From positions 1,922,001 to 1,986,000 of the forward strand of contig NZ_CP133148.1 of NCBI RefSeq assembly GCF_036488675.1: a stretch of 64,000 nucleotides of DNA, written 5' to 3'. The stretch comes from Sinorhizobium chiapasense. Its GTDB lineage: Bacteria; Pseudomonadota; Alphaproteobacteria; Rhizobiales; Rhizobiaceae. The notes below the pieces were generated by a model, which was not told the DNA's origin, did no database searches, and worked only from the letters and a program-made list of their open reading frames with translations. The position numbers and the translations under genes are program-made. Shown piece after piece: positions 34,033 through 42,755 of the stretch (the stretch's first letter is position 1; the number at the start of each line of letters is the position of its first letter).

Positions 34033-35082
34033 ATGCCGCGCAACACCGCCGAGACCGGATCGAACCCGCTTCACGTGAGCCTCATCGCCATTCCCGAGGC
34101 CGTGGTGTCGACGCTGAGCGGCATCTTCGACGTGATGAACGCCTTTGCTATCCTGCCGTCTCCCGGCCAGGCATCGGTTCCCGCGCCGCCGTTCCGGGTC
34201 GAGATCGTGGGGTTGTGGTCCGGCCCGCTGGAACTCGCCAGCGGCGTGCCTGTGATGGTGCAGCGTGGCATCTCCGCCATCGAAACCACCGACATCGTCA
34301 TCGTCCCCTCGGTCCTGCTCGGGCCGGACGGCTGGCAGACAGGCCGGCATCCGGAACTGGTCGATTGGCTGAGCGCCATGCATCGCCGCGGCGCGCTCCT
34401 GTGCTCGGCCTGCTCGGGCCTTTTCCTGCTTGCCGAGACGGGGCTTTTCGATGGCGTCGATGCCACGGTGCATTTCGGCTATGCCCACGCCTTTCACAAC
34501 GCCTTCCCGAAGGTGACGATCCACCCCGAGCGCGTGCTGGTCGTTGCCGGGGACCGCGAGGAGTTGATTACCTCAGGCGCCTCCATGACCTGGCACGATC
34601 TGGTGCTCTATCTGATCGCCCGCCACGCCGGAGCAACGGCGGCCCAGGCGGTCGCCCGCTATTTCGCTCTGCAATGGCATCAGGACGGGCTCGCACCTTA
34701 CATCGTCTTCGAGGGGCGCAACGACCACGGCGACGTCGCGATCCAGACGGCGCAAGAATGGATCGCAACGCATTTCTCGGTCGCCAATCCGCTGGAGGAG
34801 ATGGTCCTCCGCGCCGGGCTTGCCGAACGCACCTTCAAACGCCGCTTCACCGGCGCCACCGGCCTCAGCCCGATCGCCTATGTCCAGCGCCTGAGGATCG
34901 AGGATGCCAAGCGCCGGCTCGAACGGACGGAAGCCCCAGTCGATGAGATCAGCTGGCAGGTCGGTTACGAGGACCCGGCCTTCTTCCGCCGCCTGTTCAA
35001 GCGCGTCACCGGACTGACGCCGGGAAGCTATCGCCGGCGCTTCATGATTCCCGACTACGCCCAGCCGCCGCGGAAGGAATAG
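34033..35082 (+). CDS. GlxA-family AraC-type regulator (DJ-1/PfpI + HTH)
   Basis: A 349-residue regulator: DJ-1/PfpI-like N-terminal domain with a Cys-Ser elbow (ALLCSACSGLFLLAETGL, about residue 125) and C-terminal AraC helix-turn-helix (LAERTFKRRFTGATGLSPIA, and QVGYEDPAFFRRLFKRVTGL). The start at 34033 is chosen where homology to the fold begins; the frame is open upstream to 33901. It is divergent from the methyltransferase, its likely target. It differs from the regulator at 20792 in sequence and probably senses another ligand. Confidence 0.85.
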   Translation: MPRNTAETGSNPLHVSLIAIPEAVVSTLSGIFDVMNAFAILPSPGQASVPAPPFRVEIVGLWSGPLELASGVPVMVQRGISAIETTDIVIVPSVLLGPDGWQTGRHPELVDWLSAMHRRGALLCSACSGLFLLAETGLFDGVDATVHFGYAHAFHNAFPKVTIHPERVLVVAGDREELITSGASMTWHDLVLYLIARHAGATAAQAVARYFALQWHQDGLAPYIVFEGRNDHGDVAIQTAQEWIATHFSVANPLEEMVLRAGLAERTFKRRFTGATGLSPIAYVQRLRIEDAKRRLERTEAPVDEISWQVGYEDPAFFRRLFKRVTGLTPGSYRRRFMIPDYAQPPRKE

Positions 35083-35164
35083 GCGCTTCGCGGAGCTCCG
35101 CTACCGAAGATGCGCTCGCAATATTTTCGCGAGCCGTGTCGGTTTCATTCGCCGCCGGGCGTCC

Positions 35165-35271
35165 TACTGCATGTTTCCTTAAATCGCAGCCGATTTGAGG
35201 ATAAAAACATGCAGCAATTCAAAGTGCTGCAGCGTCCTTTTGCGCGTCTGAATAGACGCGCGGCGCTGTAG
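35165..35271 (+). repeat. RIME1-like intergenic mosaic element
   Basis: Complete copy: TACTGCATGTTTCCTTAAATCG half, imperfect partner (CGATTTGAGGATAAAAACATG), CAAAGTGCTGCAGCGTCC and the arms GCGCGTCTGAATAGACGCGC. Confidence 0.9.
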
Positions 35272-35303
35272 ATACTGACACAAGGATCACGAAGGAGAAC
35301 GCA

Positions 35304-35963
35304 ATGAGAAAGATCGTTGTTGGTGCATTTGTAAGTCTCGACGGAGTGATGCAGGCGCCGGGCGGGCCGGAGGAGGACCCGATCGGCGGCTTCAAGTTTG
35401 GCGGCTGGGTGGCCCCCTATTTCGACGAGACGATGGGTGCGGCAGTGGACGAGATGTTTGCCAAGCCGTTCGATCTTCTGCTCGGCAGGAAGACCTACGA
35501 CATTTTCGCGGCGCACTGGCCTTATGCCGGCGCCGACGATCCGATCGGCACCTTGTTCGACCGCATCACCAAATTTGTCGCAACGCGCAATCCGGATTTC
35601 AAGCTCGGCTGGCAGAACAGCCAGACCCTCGGCAGCGACGTTGTCGCGACGCTCCGGAAGCTGAAGAGCGAGGACGGGCCGGATCTCCTGACGCAAGGGT
35701 CGACCGACCTGCTGCAGACGCTTTTCCGCAATGATCTCGTCGACGAGATGTATGTGTCGATTTTCCCGGTCGTGCTCGGCAAGGGCAAGAAACTGTTTGG
35801 CGACGGCGCCTCCCCGATGGCGCTGAAGCTCGTCAGTTCGAAGGTCTCCGGCTCTGGAGTGACCGTGAACAAATACGTGCGCGCCGGCGAGATCGTCACC
35901 GGCTCGTTCGAGTTCGAGCAGCCGACTGAAGCGGAACTGGAGCGGCGGAGAAACCTGACCTGA
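35304..35963 (+). CDS. Dihydrofolate reductase-family protein (RibD C-terminal-like)
   Basis: A 219-residue protein with the RibD_C/DHFR-like fold: MRKIVVGAFVSLDGVMQAPG, LLLGRKTYDIFAAHWP (about residue 55) and DLLTQGSTDLLQTLF (about residue 128). Such proteins bind NADPH and are usually of unknown substrate; true folate activity is unlikely without the DHFR signature. GAAGGAGAACGCA precedes the start. Confidence 0.85.
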   Translation: MRKIVVGAFVSLDGVMQAPGGPEEDPIGGFKFGGWVAPYFDETMGAAVDEMFAKPFDLLLGRKTYDIFAAHWPYAGADDPIGTLFDRITKFVATRNPDFKLGWQNSQTLGSDVVATLRKLKSEDGPDLLTQGSTDLLQTLFRNDLVDEMYVSIFPVVLGKGKKLFGDGASPMALKLVSSKVSGSGVTVNKYVRAGEIVTGSFEFEQPTEAELERRRNLT

Positions 35964-36110
35964 GCGGAGCGCTCATCGACCGCGCCGACCCTTTCGGGAC
36001 CGCTCCGCCGATGGCGCGGGCGGTCCCGCCCTTGTGAGAATCCGACCGATATCAACGATTAGCCATGATTTCCGCCTATGCTTCGCCTTTGCCGAACAAG
36101 GGAGGTTACG

Positions 36111-36530
36111 ATGAAAATTTCGGAAGCCATGCATTCTGGAGTACGTTGGATCTCGCCGGATACGGACCTGCGCACGGTGGCGCACATCATGAAGGACGAG
36201 GACATCGGCGCCCTGCCCGTCGGCGAAAACGACCGCCTGATCGGAATGGTCACGGATCGCGACATGGCGCTGCGCGCCTTCGCCAACGGCCATGATCTCG
36301 ACGCGCTCACGGTGCGCGACGTCATGACGAACCAGATCGTCTTCTGCCGCACGAGCGAATCCCTCGAGGACGCCATCCGGCTGATGGAGGAAAAGAAAAT
36401 TCGGCGGCTGCCGGTGATCAACGACGACAAGCGCATGGTCGGCATGCTGTCGCTCGGCGATATTTCCCATAGCAGCAGCCGGGAAATGACGGGCGAACTG
36501 CTCAAGGCCGTCAGCGGCCATCACGCCTAG
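36111..36530 (+). CDS. Two-CBS-domain protein
   Basis: A 139-residue protein consisting of a CBS pair (VRWISPDTDLRTVAHIMKDE, and IVFCRTSESLEDAIRLMEEK). CBS pairs bind adenosine nucleotides and act as energy sensors or partner-binding modules; the stand-alone form gives no target. GGGAGGTTACG precedes ATG 36111. Confidence 0.9.
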   Translation: MKISEAMHSGVRWISPDTDLRTVAHIMKDEDIGALPVGENDRLIGMVTDRDMALRAFANGHDLDALTVRDVMTNQIVFCRTSESLEDAIRLMEEKKIRRLPVINDDKRMVGMLSLGDISHSSSREMTGELLKAVSGHHA

Positions 36531-36556
36531 ACGCGGCTCATCGCGCAGACGCGCCC

Positions 36557-36662
36557 TGCTGCATGTTCCTTAAATCGGAGCCGACTTAAGGATGAAAACA
36601 TGCAGCAACTCAAAGTGCTACAGCGTCCTTTGCGTGTCGGACAAGACGCGCGGCGCAGTAGA
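36557..36662 (+). repeat. RIME1-like intergenic mosaic element
   Basis: Copy with GCATGTTCCTTAAATCGGAG, CGACTTAAGGATGAAAACATG, CAAAGTGCTACAGCGTCC and the arms GCGTGTCGGACAAGACGCGC. One T is missing from the usual TTTCC. Confidence 0.88.
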
Positions 36663-36798
36663 GATGTCGATGGTAAGGAGACGGCGCGCGGTGCCGCCTC
36701 CTTCGAGACGGCACGTGGCGCACGTCTAATTAATTGCAAGAGTTTCCCGCGCCGACGCCGCAAGACCGCTTGATCGCGCAAAGCGCGGCGACGATCGC

Positions 36799-37062
36799 CT
36801 ATTTGAACAACACGGAGCCGTTGAGGATCTCGATCGTTTCGTCGCCTTGGAGGCCGATGCGGTCGCCGCTCGGCGCCGTGACGAAGCAGCCGCTCGGGCA
36901 GATCATTTCCGTCGCGCCGGATCCGATCGCAACTTCCATCCGGCTCTCGCCCTCGACGACGACCAGCACGGCGGTGTCGCCGTCCTTGTTCGTCACGGAC
37001 GCAGCAAAAGCCGTTCCCGTCATAAGAATGCCGGAAAGCACCGCAATCAGAGTTGTCTTCAT
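36799..37062 (-). CDS. Small secreted hypothetical protein
   Basis: An 87-residue protein with a signal peptide (MKTTLIAVLSGILMTGTAFA). The mature part is beta-rich with a possible disulfide in MICPSGCFVTAPSG. GGTGGGCA precedes the start. The family is not recognised, but the GD/GESRMEV pattern is typical of small rhizobial periplasmic proteins. Confidence 0.65.
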   Translation of the reverse strand: MKTTLIAVLSGILMTGTAFAASVTNKDGDTAVLVVVEGESRMEVAIGSGATEMICPSGCFVTAPSGDRIGLQGDETIEILNGSVLFK

Positions 37063-37521
37063 TGCCCACCGGCGCTGCCTGAGCGCCGCCCCTATACTGC
37101 CGGCCGCCGCGTCGTGTCGCGACCTCCGGCCCCCTCTTCAGTCCGCGCCAGCCTAAACCTGAGCGAGGCGAATTGCATGCTTTTTATCTCCGGACGGCTG
37201 AATGCCTCCTGAACGGCGGATCGGCGCGGGGAATTCATGCGGGGGGAGCACCGGCCCAATCGCGCCGGGCCACCCGATGCGGTCCGTAAAGCATTGATTT
37301 GCCGACGATTTTTCGATTTTTATTTTGGCCTGCGTGACTGGTAATCCGAACGGATTAGGAGACACCCTGCCCTGTCGCATGGTAAATAGTTAAGCAATTG
37401 CGAGCGGGGCCTAAGAACAAATGCCTCAAATATTTCAGTAAATCCCCGCTCTGACGAGTGATCACGCAGAACGACTACAGATTGTTTCAATCCAAAGTCG
37501 CCGTGATCCAGGAGGGGTGCC
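37063..37521. other. 459-base intergenic region, no gene seen
   Basis: Nothing convincing is coded here. The last 200 bases become AT-richer (for example TTTTTCGATTTTTATTTTGG at about 37309) and probably hold the promoter of the FecR gene. The first 150 bases are GC-rich without clear structure. Confidence 0.5.
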
Positions 37522-38457
37522 ATGTCCTATTTGCGTGGCGCTGCAATCGTTGCACTCGGCTTGATTTTTTACAGTCCGGTGTCAATGGCCGCTGAAGCGA
37601 TCGGTGAAGCGGTTCGGATCAGGACTGAAGTCAGAGGTGCGGGCGGTCCGCTGGCGGTCAAAGACCCGGTTTATCGGGACGAACGGATTCTCACCTCGAA
37701 ATCCGGGCTGGGACAATTTGTGTTCCGCGACGGCACCAAACTGGCGGTCGGCTGGGGCTCGTCGGTCGTCATCGACAAATTCGTCTTCGACGACTCCAAC
37801 AACTTGCAGAAGCTCAGCCTGAGGGCGACGAAGGGCACGTTCCGCTGGGTCAGCGGAAAGTCGAAAAGCACTGCCTACGAGATCCTGACGCCGGCCGGAA
37901 CGATCGGCGTCCGCGGCACCGCCTTCGACTTCTATGTCGGCGGCGACGGAACGACGGCTCTCGTTCTGCTCAACGGAGAGGCCAGTTTCTGCGGCCCCGG
38001 CGGTTGCAAACAGCTGACAAGGCGTTGCGACTGCGTGGTTGCCAACCGCAACGGCAACGTCACCGACACGCGCCGCGTCAACCGCCGCATCCTGGAGGCC
38101 CTTGGGAACGAGGGAGCATTGCCGTTCCTTTCCGGCAACCAGCAGCTTTCCGGCGGGCTGGGTTGGGTCGGCGGCGGCTGCAGCATTCGTGCGGCGCTCC
38201 CAATTCCGCCAACACAGCCCGAGCGGTTCAAGCCCGAGAAAAAGCAGGCGCAGCAGCAGAAGCCGCCTCCGAAGCCGGACAAGCCGGACAAGCCGCCTCC
38301 AAAGCCGGACAAACCGGACAAGCCGCCTCCAAAGCCGGACAAACCGGACAAGCCGCCTCCAAAGCCGGACAAGCCAGAGACGCCGCGCCCGGATAAGCCG
38401 GAGAAGCCGCGTCAAGACCAGGACCGGCCGCGAGACGGCAGCCGCAACAACGGTTAG
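37522..38457 (+). CDS. FecR-domain protein with Pro/Lys/Asp tail repeats
   Basis: A 311-residue exported protein with a signal peptide (MSYLRGAAIVALGLIFYSPV) and a FecR domain (about residues 55-150; GTFRWVSGKSKSTAYEILTP then AGTIGVRGTAFDFYVGG). A Cys cluster (CGPGGCK and RCDC) lies near residues 154-173. The C-terminal 70 residues are a disordered tail built of PPPKPDKPDK units. Four 30-base DNA repeats encode it (38261-38380). There is no TonB or sigma gene nearby, so the role differs from iron citrate FecR. GGAGGGGTGCC precedes the start. It is convergent with the CHASE2 cyclase. Confidence 0.88.
   Translation: MSYLRGAAIVALGLIFYSPVSMAAEAIGEAVRIRTEVRGAGGPLAVKDPVYRDERILTSKSGLGQFVFRDGTKLAVGWGSSVVIDKFVFDDSNNLQKLSLRATKGTFRWVSGKSKSTAYEILTPAGTIGVRGTAFDFYVGGDGTTALVLLNGEASFCGPGGCKQLTRRCDCVVANRNGNVTDTRRVNRRILEALGNEGALPFLSGNQQLSGGLGWVGGGCSIRAALPIPPTQPERFKPEKKQAQQQKPPPKPDKPDKPPPKPDKPDKPPPKPDKPDKPPPKPDKPETPRPDKPEKPRQDQDRPRDGSRNNG
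38261..38380 (+). repeat. Four tandem 30-base coding repeats
   Basis: AGCCGCCTCC begins each unit at 38261, 38291, 38321 and 38351, nearly identical after the first. They encode the PPPKPDKPDK tail of the FecR protein, so they are in-frame and could change tail length by slippage. Confidence 0.9.
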
Positions 38458-38514
38458 CAATTCCAGGAAAAGTGCGTAACGGTTTTCCGTCCGCAATTGC
38501 ATAGTTTCAAAGGG
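38457..38514 (+). repeat. Short dispersed repeat (GTAACGGTTTTCCGTCCGG family)
   Basis: Contains CAATTCCAGGAAAAGTGCGT, AACGGTTTTCCGTCCG and TTTCAAAGGGTTAGAC. It fills the gap between the convergent FecR and CHASE2-cyclase genes and may act as a bidirectional hairpin. Confidence 0.8.
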
Positions 38515-40677
38515 TTAGACTCGTTCGGCCAATCCTGATTTGCCGTGATCTGCGAAGTGGTCGGCCCGGCGCGATATCCGTCGGTAGAACTCCGTCAGCC
38601 CCGGGAGCGTCGCTGCCTTGAGCTTTGCCGCGTTCAGGATCTTGCGGTTCGGCACACGGGCCCGCAGGGCGTCGATAAGTTTCAGATGGAGGCATCTGAG
38701 TTCGGCGAATTCGGCGGAAGCGCCGAGTTTTTCGTCGCCCACGACGGCGAAGAGCCTTGTCCGCGTGCTCTTTCCCTTGAGCGCCAGCATCCCCGCCTCG
38801 AGCAGGGCATGGCCCGGCAGCACCTTCGCGGTCTCCTCGGACACCAGAATGTCGAAGTGGACATCCTTGCACGACGCCTCTATTCGCGCCGCGACGTTGA
38901 CCGTGTCGCCGACGGCGGAGTAGTTGAAGTGGGCCTCGGCGCCCATGTTGCCGACGCAGGCGATGCCGGTGTGAATGCCGACCCCGATCGCGATGGCTTG
39001 CTCCTTTCCGAAGCCGAAGGCGTCGTCGGCATTGAGGCGGAGCAGCGTCTCGCGCATGCCAAGCGCCGCGCGAACGGCCTTGCCCGGGTGTCCGGCGACG
39101 TCGACGGGGGCGTTCCAGAATGCCATGATCGAATCCCCGATGAACTTGTCGAGCGTGCCTTCGTTGGCGATCACGTGGCGGCTCAGCGCATCGAGCAGCG
39201 TGTTCAAGAAGCCGACGACGGCGGTCGGCGCCAGCCGTTCGCTGATTTCGGTGAAATTCCGGACGTCGACGAACATCACGGTCAGCTCGCGGTCGTCGCC
39301 GCCGAGGCGCAGCGCATCGCGCGTGTGCTCGATGCGGTAGAGCAGCGACGGCGAAAGATACTGGCCGAAGGCCCGCCGGACCGCGCGACGCTCGCGGTCG
39401 GTGACGAGGAAGCGGAATGCGGTGGCCGCGAAATGGGTGATCGACGCGCTGACGATCGGGGCCAGTGGATCAAAAAGCAGCCCGCCATAGAGGAAGGCGA
39501 GCCAGGAGGCGATGAGGGCAAGCGCGGTGATGGCCAGGCCGCAGGCGAGCGCGACCGCCGGGCTGACGAAGGTGGTGAGCACCACGAGCAGCGTGCCGGC
39601 GACGGCAATGGACAGGATCTCGAGGCCATCCGCCCAGTCCGGGCGCGAGAGAAAATGGCCGGACAGGATCTGCTCCACCGTTTGCGCGTGCAGCGAGACG
39701 CCGGGAACGTTCTGCCCGAGGGCGGTCGTGCGAATGTCCTGCAATCCTGCCGCCGACGTGCCGATAAACACGATACTGCCCTCGATGGCAGACCTCACCT
39801 CCGGCGGCGCCCCAGCGGGGGCGAGCACGTGCCTGGCCGAGACGTAGCGTTCCACCCTGTCCGGGCTGACATAGAGCCAGAGCTCTCCGGCCGCGGTCAC
39901 CGGAACCACGAAGTCCCCGATCTTGGCGTCCGTCAAGGTATCCGTCACCTCCGGGGCAGCGGCGAGCACATAGGTCGAGGCGCCCTGCGCCACCCTCAGC
40001 GCTTCGAGCGCGAGGTTCGGATAGAACTGTTCGCCGTCGCTTAGAAATAGCGGAACGGCGCGCACGACCGCCGACGTCGCGCCGGGATTGAGGCTGATAT
40101 GGCCGATACCGGCGGCATTGGCCTCGAGTTGTGGCCTGAGTGGCGTCGCCGCCTTAAGATGCGGAGGCGCGCCGAAGGGGCTTTCGCCGGTAAAGGCGAA
40201 GCCGGCCTTCACCGGCGGGCGATAGTTCCCTTCGTTGGAAATGCCGAAGCCCAGCACGACAGGTCTGTCCGCGATCGCCTGGGCGAAGATCTCGTCGTTG
40301 TCGGGCATTTGACGAAGCAGCGACGGGTCGATCCCGCCAACGTCGCGCACCACGTTGCGCGGCGACAGGCGATCGGGCTCGGCAAAGAGAATGTCGAATG
40401 CGATCGCCGACGCGCCCATCTCCGACAACCGGTCAACCAGGGCGGCGATGCGATTTCTCGGCCACGGCCACTGACCGAGCTCCCGGAGCGACGCCTCATC
40501 TATGTCGACGATCCGCACCGGCATGTTCTCGAAGGTGCGCGGCTTGATACGCTGGTACTCGTCGAATGTGAGATTGCGGGCGAGCCGCAGCAACGGCGGA
40601 TCGCTTGCCCGCAGCATGGTCAGAGCCGCTACAATCGCCAAGCCGATAATGACGCCCACCTGCTGCGCGCGTGTCAT
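38515..40677 (-). CDS. CHASE2-domain adenylate cyclase
   Basis: A 720-residue membrane protein. After an N-terminal membrane helix comes a periplasmic CHASE2 sensor (about 40-330; RIVDIDEASLRELGQWPWPR, IVFIGTSAAGLQDIRTT), then three membrane helices (about 350-420) and a class III cyclase domain (about 465-640). The catalytic parts are MFVDVRNFTEISERLAP, LDKFIGDSIMAFWNAP and NYSAVGDTVNVAARIEASC. Lys and Asp at the base-binding positions favour ATP. In this family CHASE2 cyclases are often neighbours of FecR proteins, as seen here. No good SD is visible before the ATG. Confidence 0.9.
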   Translation of the reverse strand: MTRAQQVGVIIGLAIVAALTMLRASDPPLLRLARNLTFDEYQRIKPRTFENMPVRIVDIDEASLRELGQWPWPRNRIAALVDRLSEMGASAIAFDILFAEPDRLSPRNVVRDVGGIDPSLLRQMPDNDEIFAQAIADRPVVLGFGISNEGNYRPPVKAGFAFTGESPFGAPPHLKAATPLRPQLEANAAGIGHISLNPGATSAVVRAVPLFLSDGEQFYPNLALEALRVAQGASTYVLAAAPEVTDTLTDAKIGDFVVPVTAAGELWLYVSPDRVERYVSARHVLAPAGAPPEVRSAIEGSIVFIGTSAAGLQDIRTTALGQNVPGVSLHAQTVEQILSGHFLSRPDWADGLEILSIAVAGTLLVVLTTFVSPAVALACGLAITALALIASWLAFLYGGLLFDPLAPIVSASITHFAATAFRFLVTDRERRAVRRAFGQYLSPSLLYRIEHTRDALRLGGDDRELTVMFVDVRNFTEISERLAPTAVVGFLNTLLDALSRHVIANEGTLDKFIGDSIMAFWNAPVDVAGHPGKAVRAALGMRETLLRLNADDAFGFGKEQAIAIGVGIHTGIACVGNMGAEAHFNYSAVGDTVNVAARIEASCKDVHFDILVSEETAKVLPGHALLEAGMLALKGKSTRTRLFAVVGDEKLGASAEFAELRCLHLKLIDALRARVPNRKILNAAKLKAATLPGLTEFYRRISRRADHFADHGKSGLAERV

Positions 40678-40692
40678 GCAGCATCCGCCCCC

Positions 40693-40798
40693 CTACAGCG
40701 CCGCGCGTCCAAACAGACGCGCAAAGGACGCTGCAGCACTTTGAACCGCTGCATGTCTTATCCTTAAATCGGCTACGATCTAAGAAAACATGCAGTAG
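40693..40798 (-). repeat. RIME1-like intergenic mosaic element
   Basis: Reversed copy beginning CTACAGCGCCGCGCGTCC, then GGACGCTGCAGCACTTTGAA and the palindrome (CCTTAAATCGGCTACGATCT). It lies upstream of the CHASE2 gene. Confidence 0.9.
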
Positions 40799-40896
40799 CG
40801 CGGGCAAGCTTACTGCATAATCCGGCAAATCGGAATCGGATAAATTATGCGGCAATTCAAGGCGTTACGGCGCGACGACTGGACCTTGGTGCGCGT

Positions 40897-42051
40897 TCAG
40901 CGTTTCTCGCCAAGATAGTTGAACAGAGTCTGCTTCCATTTTTCGCTGCGGATCGCTTCAAGGAGGGCCACATCGGTCGCATTGCGGTAACGGCTCCCCG
41001 TCGGCATGGCAATGCCGTAGCTCTGCGGTTCGAAAGTCACATCGAGGACTCCGACCGAATTCGAAAACTTCTGTGCGACAAGCCACGCAAGCAAAGGTTT
41101 GTCGTACACAAAGGCATCGATCGAGCCCGACATCAGCATGCTCAGCCCGTCCTCGACGCGGTCGAAATCGCGGTGCGCGATGCGTTCCCGGTCGAGAAAT
41201 CCGAGCGTTGCCGATCCCGCCAATGCACCGACACGCACGCCGGGCAGGTCATCGACACCGTTCACGACGCCGCGGATCTGTCGCGTCGTCAGCGCCGACG
41301 TCACACTCGCGGTAAAGACGGCGATGGTTATGATCGAGACCACCATCCAGATGATCGCAAGCGCGCGTCCCGCGAGCGTTCTCGGGCCGCGGTGACCGGT
41401 ACTGGCCTGCGTCATCACCTCGGCGGACCACCAGATGCTGGCGCCGAGCCCCTTGGCTGCGCTGCCGCCGAATTCCTCGTTGTGCCGGCGTTCGAACAAC
41501 CAGATCAGAGCGCCGACCAGAAACGAGATGCCGATGAGCGCACCGGCTGCCTGGAGGAAACCGAGCGAGCTCATTGTCCGGACGATTTCGCGCCATATCG
41601 AAACCCGGGTGAGCGAGACCGCGATACCGAGCCCCGTGTTGTAGAAGGGCTGCGAGAAGTCCACGCTGCGCTCGCGCTCGGGCGAGATGGTTATCGCCGC
41701 GACCGAGAGGTCATAGTCGCCCCGTGCCGTCGCCTCGACGAGGCTCTGGACCGATGGCTCTTCGACCAGGCGGAACTTGAGGCCGTGTTCCTGAGCGATC
41801 TGCCGCCAAAGTTCGATGGAAATGCCGGTCCAGTTGCCGTCCGGTTGCTTCATCGAGAACGGCGGCGCCTCCTTGGTGCCGACGACAAGCTCGCGATCCG
41901 GGAAGTCCGCCGCCGGGCCGCTGGCCGGTGCCTGACGACCGGTCTGCGCCGCAGCCGCGACCGCGATGACGGTCACCATCGCGAAAACGAGCGCCGGCAG
42001 AAGACGAGAGAAACGTCTGCCTGTGCGTTGCCGGTTTCTGAAGGTGTGCAT
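40897..42051 (-). CDS. Glutamate-receptor-like ion channel/solute-binding protein
   Basis: A 384-residue protein. After a signal/anchor (FSRLLPALVFAMVTVIAVAA) comes the first half of a solute-binding (SBP_bac_3) fold (VVGTKEAPPFSMKQPDGNW), then a two-helix pore unit (about 185-275: LGFLQAAGALIGISFLVGAL and LAIIWMVVSIITIAVFTASV), then the second binding half ending at the C-terminus. This is the bacterial iGluR layout. The pore loop reads MTQASTGHRGPRT where K+-selective relatives have TVGYGD, so potassium selectivity is doubtful. GGGGGGTG precedes ATG 42051. It may be an unusual channel or a pore-less sensor. Confidence 0.85.
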   Translation of the reverse strand: MHTFRNRQRTGRRFSRLLPALVFAMVTVIAVAAAAQTGRQAPASGPAADFPDRELVVGTKEAPPFSMKQPDGNWTGISIELWRQIAQEHGLKFRLVEEPSVQSLVEATARGDYDLSVAAITISPERERSVDFSQPFYNTGLGIAVSLTRVSIWREIVRTMSSLGFLQAAGALIGISFLVGALIWLFERRHNEEFGGSAAKGLGASIWWSAEVMTQASTGHRGPRTLAGRALAIIWMVVSIITIAVFTASVTSALTTRQIRGVVNGVDDLPGVRVGALAGSATLGFLDRERIAHRDFDRVEDGLSMLMSGSIDAFVYDKPLLAWLVAQKFSNSVGVLDVTFEPQSYGIAMPTGSRYRNATDVALLEAIRSEKWKQTLFNYLGEKR

Positions 42052-42155
42052 CACCCCCCAATTCCTTCCCATCCGACGCCATGTCCACACTGTCAGACGA
42101 AGTCCGATCCTTACGTGCCCAAGCGCCGTTGCGGGACGGGACCTGAGCAGAGTGG

Positions 42156-42755
42156 TTATCTCCTCCCCTGCGGGTAGATCGTCTCGCCGCGCTTCAGCAT
42201 TTCGACGAAAGTCTCGATCTTCTTCTTCCGCCCGGCTTCGGTCTTCATGTTGTGGGTGCGGAATGCGAGCGCAAAGCGGTTCTGTTCGCTGAGCTTCGCG
42301 AGCATTTCCCTGGCCTTGGGTTCGGCGTCGATGGCGGCCTTCAGATCGTCCGGGATCCTCATGTCCTTGCCGCTCGCATAGGCGCGCTCCCAGCGCCCGT
42401 CCGCCTTTGCCGCTTCCACCTGCCTCAACCCATGCTCGGTCATCCGGCCCTCCTCGATCAGCCGGGCGACATTGTCGACATTGATCTGGCTCCAGGTGCT
42501 TTTCCTGCCGCGCGGCGTGTAGCGCTGGAGGAAGCTCTTGTCGTCGAGCCCCTTGCGCAGGCCATCGATCCAGCCCCAGCACAGGACGACGTCGATCGCT
42601 TCCTTGGGTGTGATCGAATTGAGCCCTGAGCCCACCTTGTGAATCTTGATCCACACTTCGTCCGCCGTGTCGTGGTGGCTGCCGAGCCACCGGTAGAAGC
42701 TATCGGCGTTCTCGAACTCGCGGATCTTTTCCGGATCGACCGTCACCGCCGCCAT
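42156..42755 (-). CDS. YdeI/OmpD-associated family protein
   Basis: A 199-residue soluble protein with the YdeI family pattern: FYRWLGSHHDTADEVWIKIH, DVVLCWGWIDGLRKGLDD and FLQRYTPRGRKSTWSQINVD. The C-terminus has a basic AGRKKKIETFVEML helix. Function is not known despite wide distribution. No strong SD precedes the ATG. Confidence 0.85.
   Translation of the reverse strand: MAAVTVDPEKIREFENADSFYRWLGSHHDTADEVWIKIHKVGSGLNSITPKEAIDVVLCWGWIDGLRKGLDDKSFLQRYTPRGRKSTWSQINVDNVARLIEEGRMTEHGLRQVEAAKADGRWERAYASGKDMRIPDDLKAAIDAEPKAREMLAKLSEQNRFALAFRTHNMKTEAGRKKKIETFVEMLKRGETIYPQGRR

Noticed and set aside
38261..38380. Regular 30-base repeats suggesting a CRISPR array
   Set aside because: There are no spacers; the units are contiguous, in frame, and encode the FecR tail.
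38545..40044. Open frame of 499 codons opposite the CHASE2 cyclase
   Set aside because: Antisense shadow; no start signal or known motif, while the other strand has full cyclase motifs.
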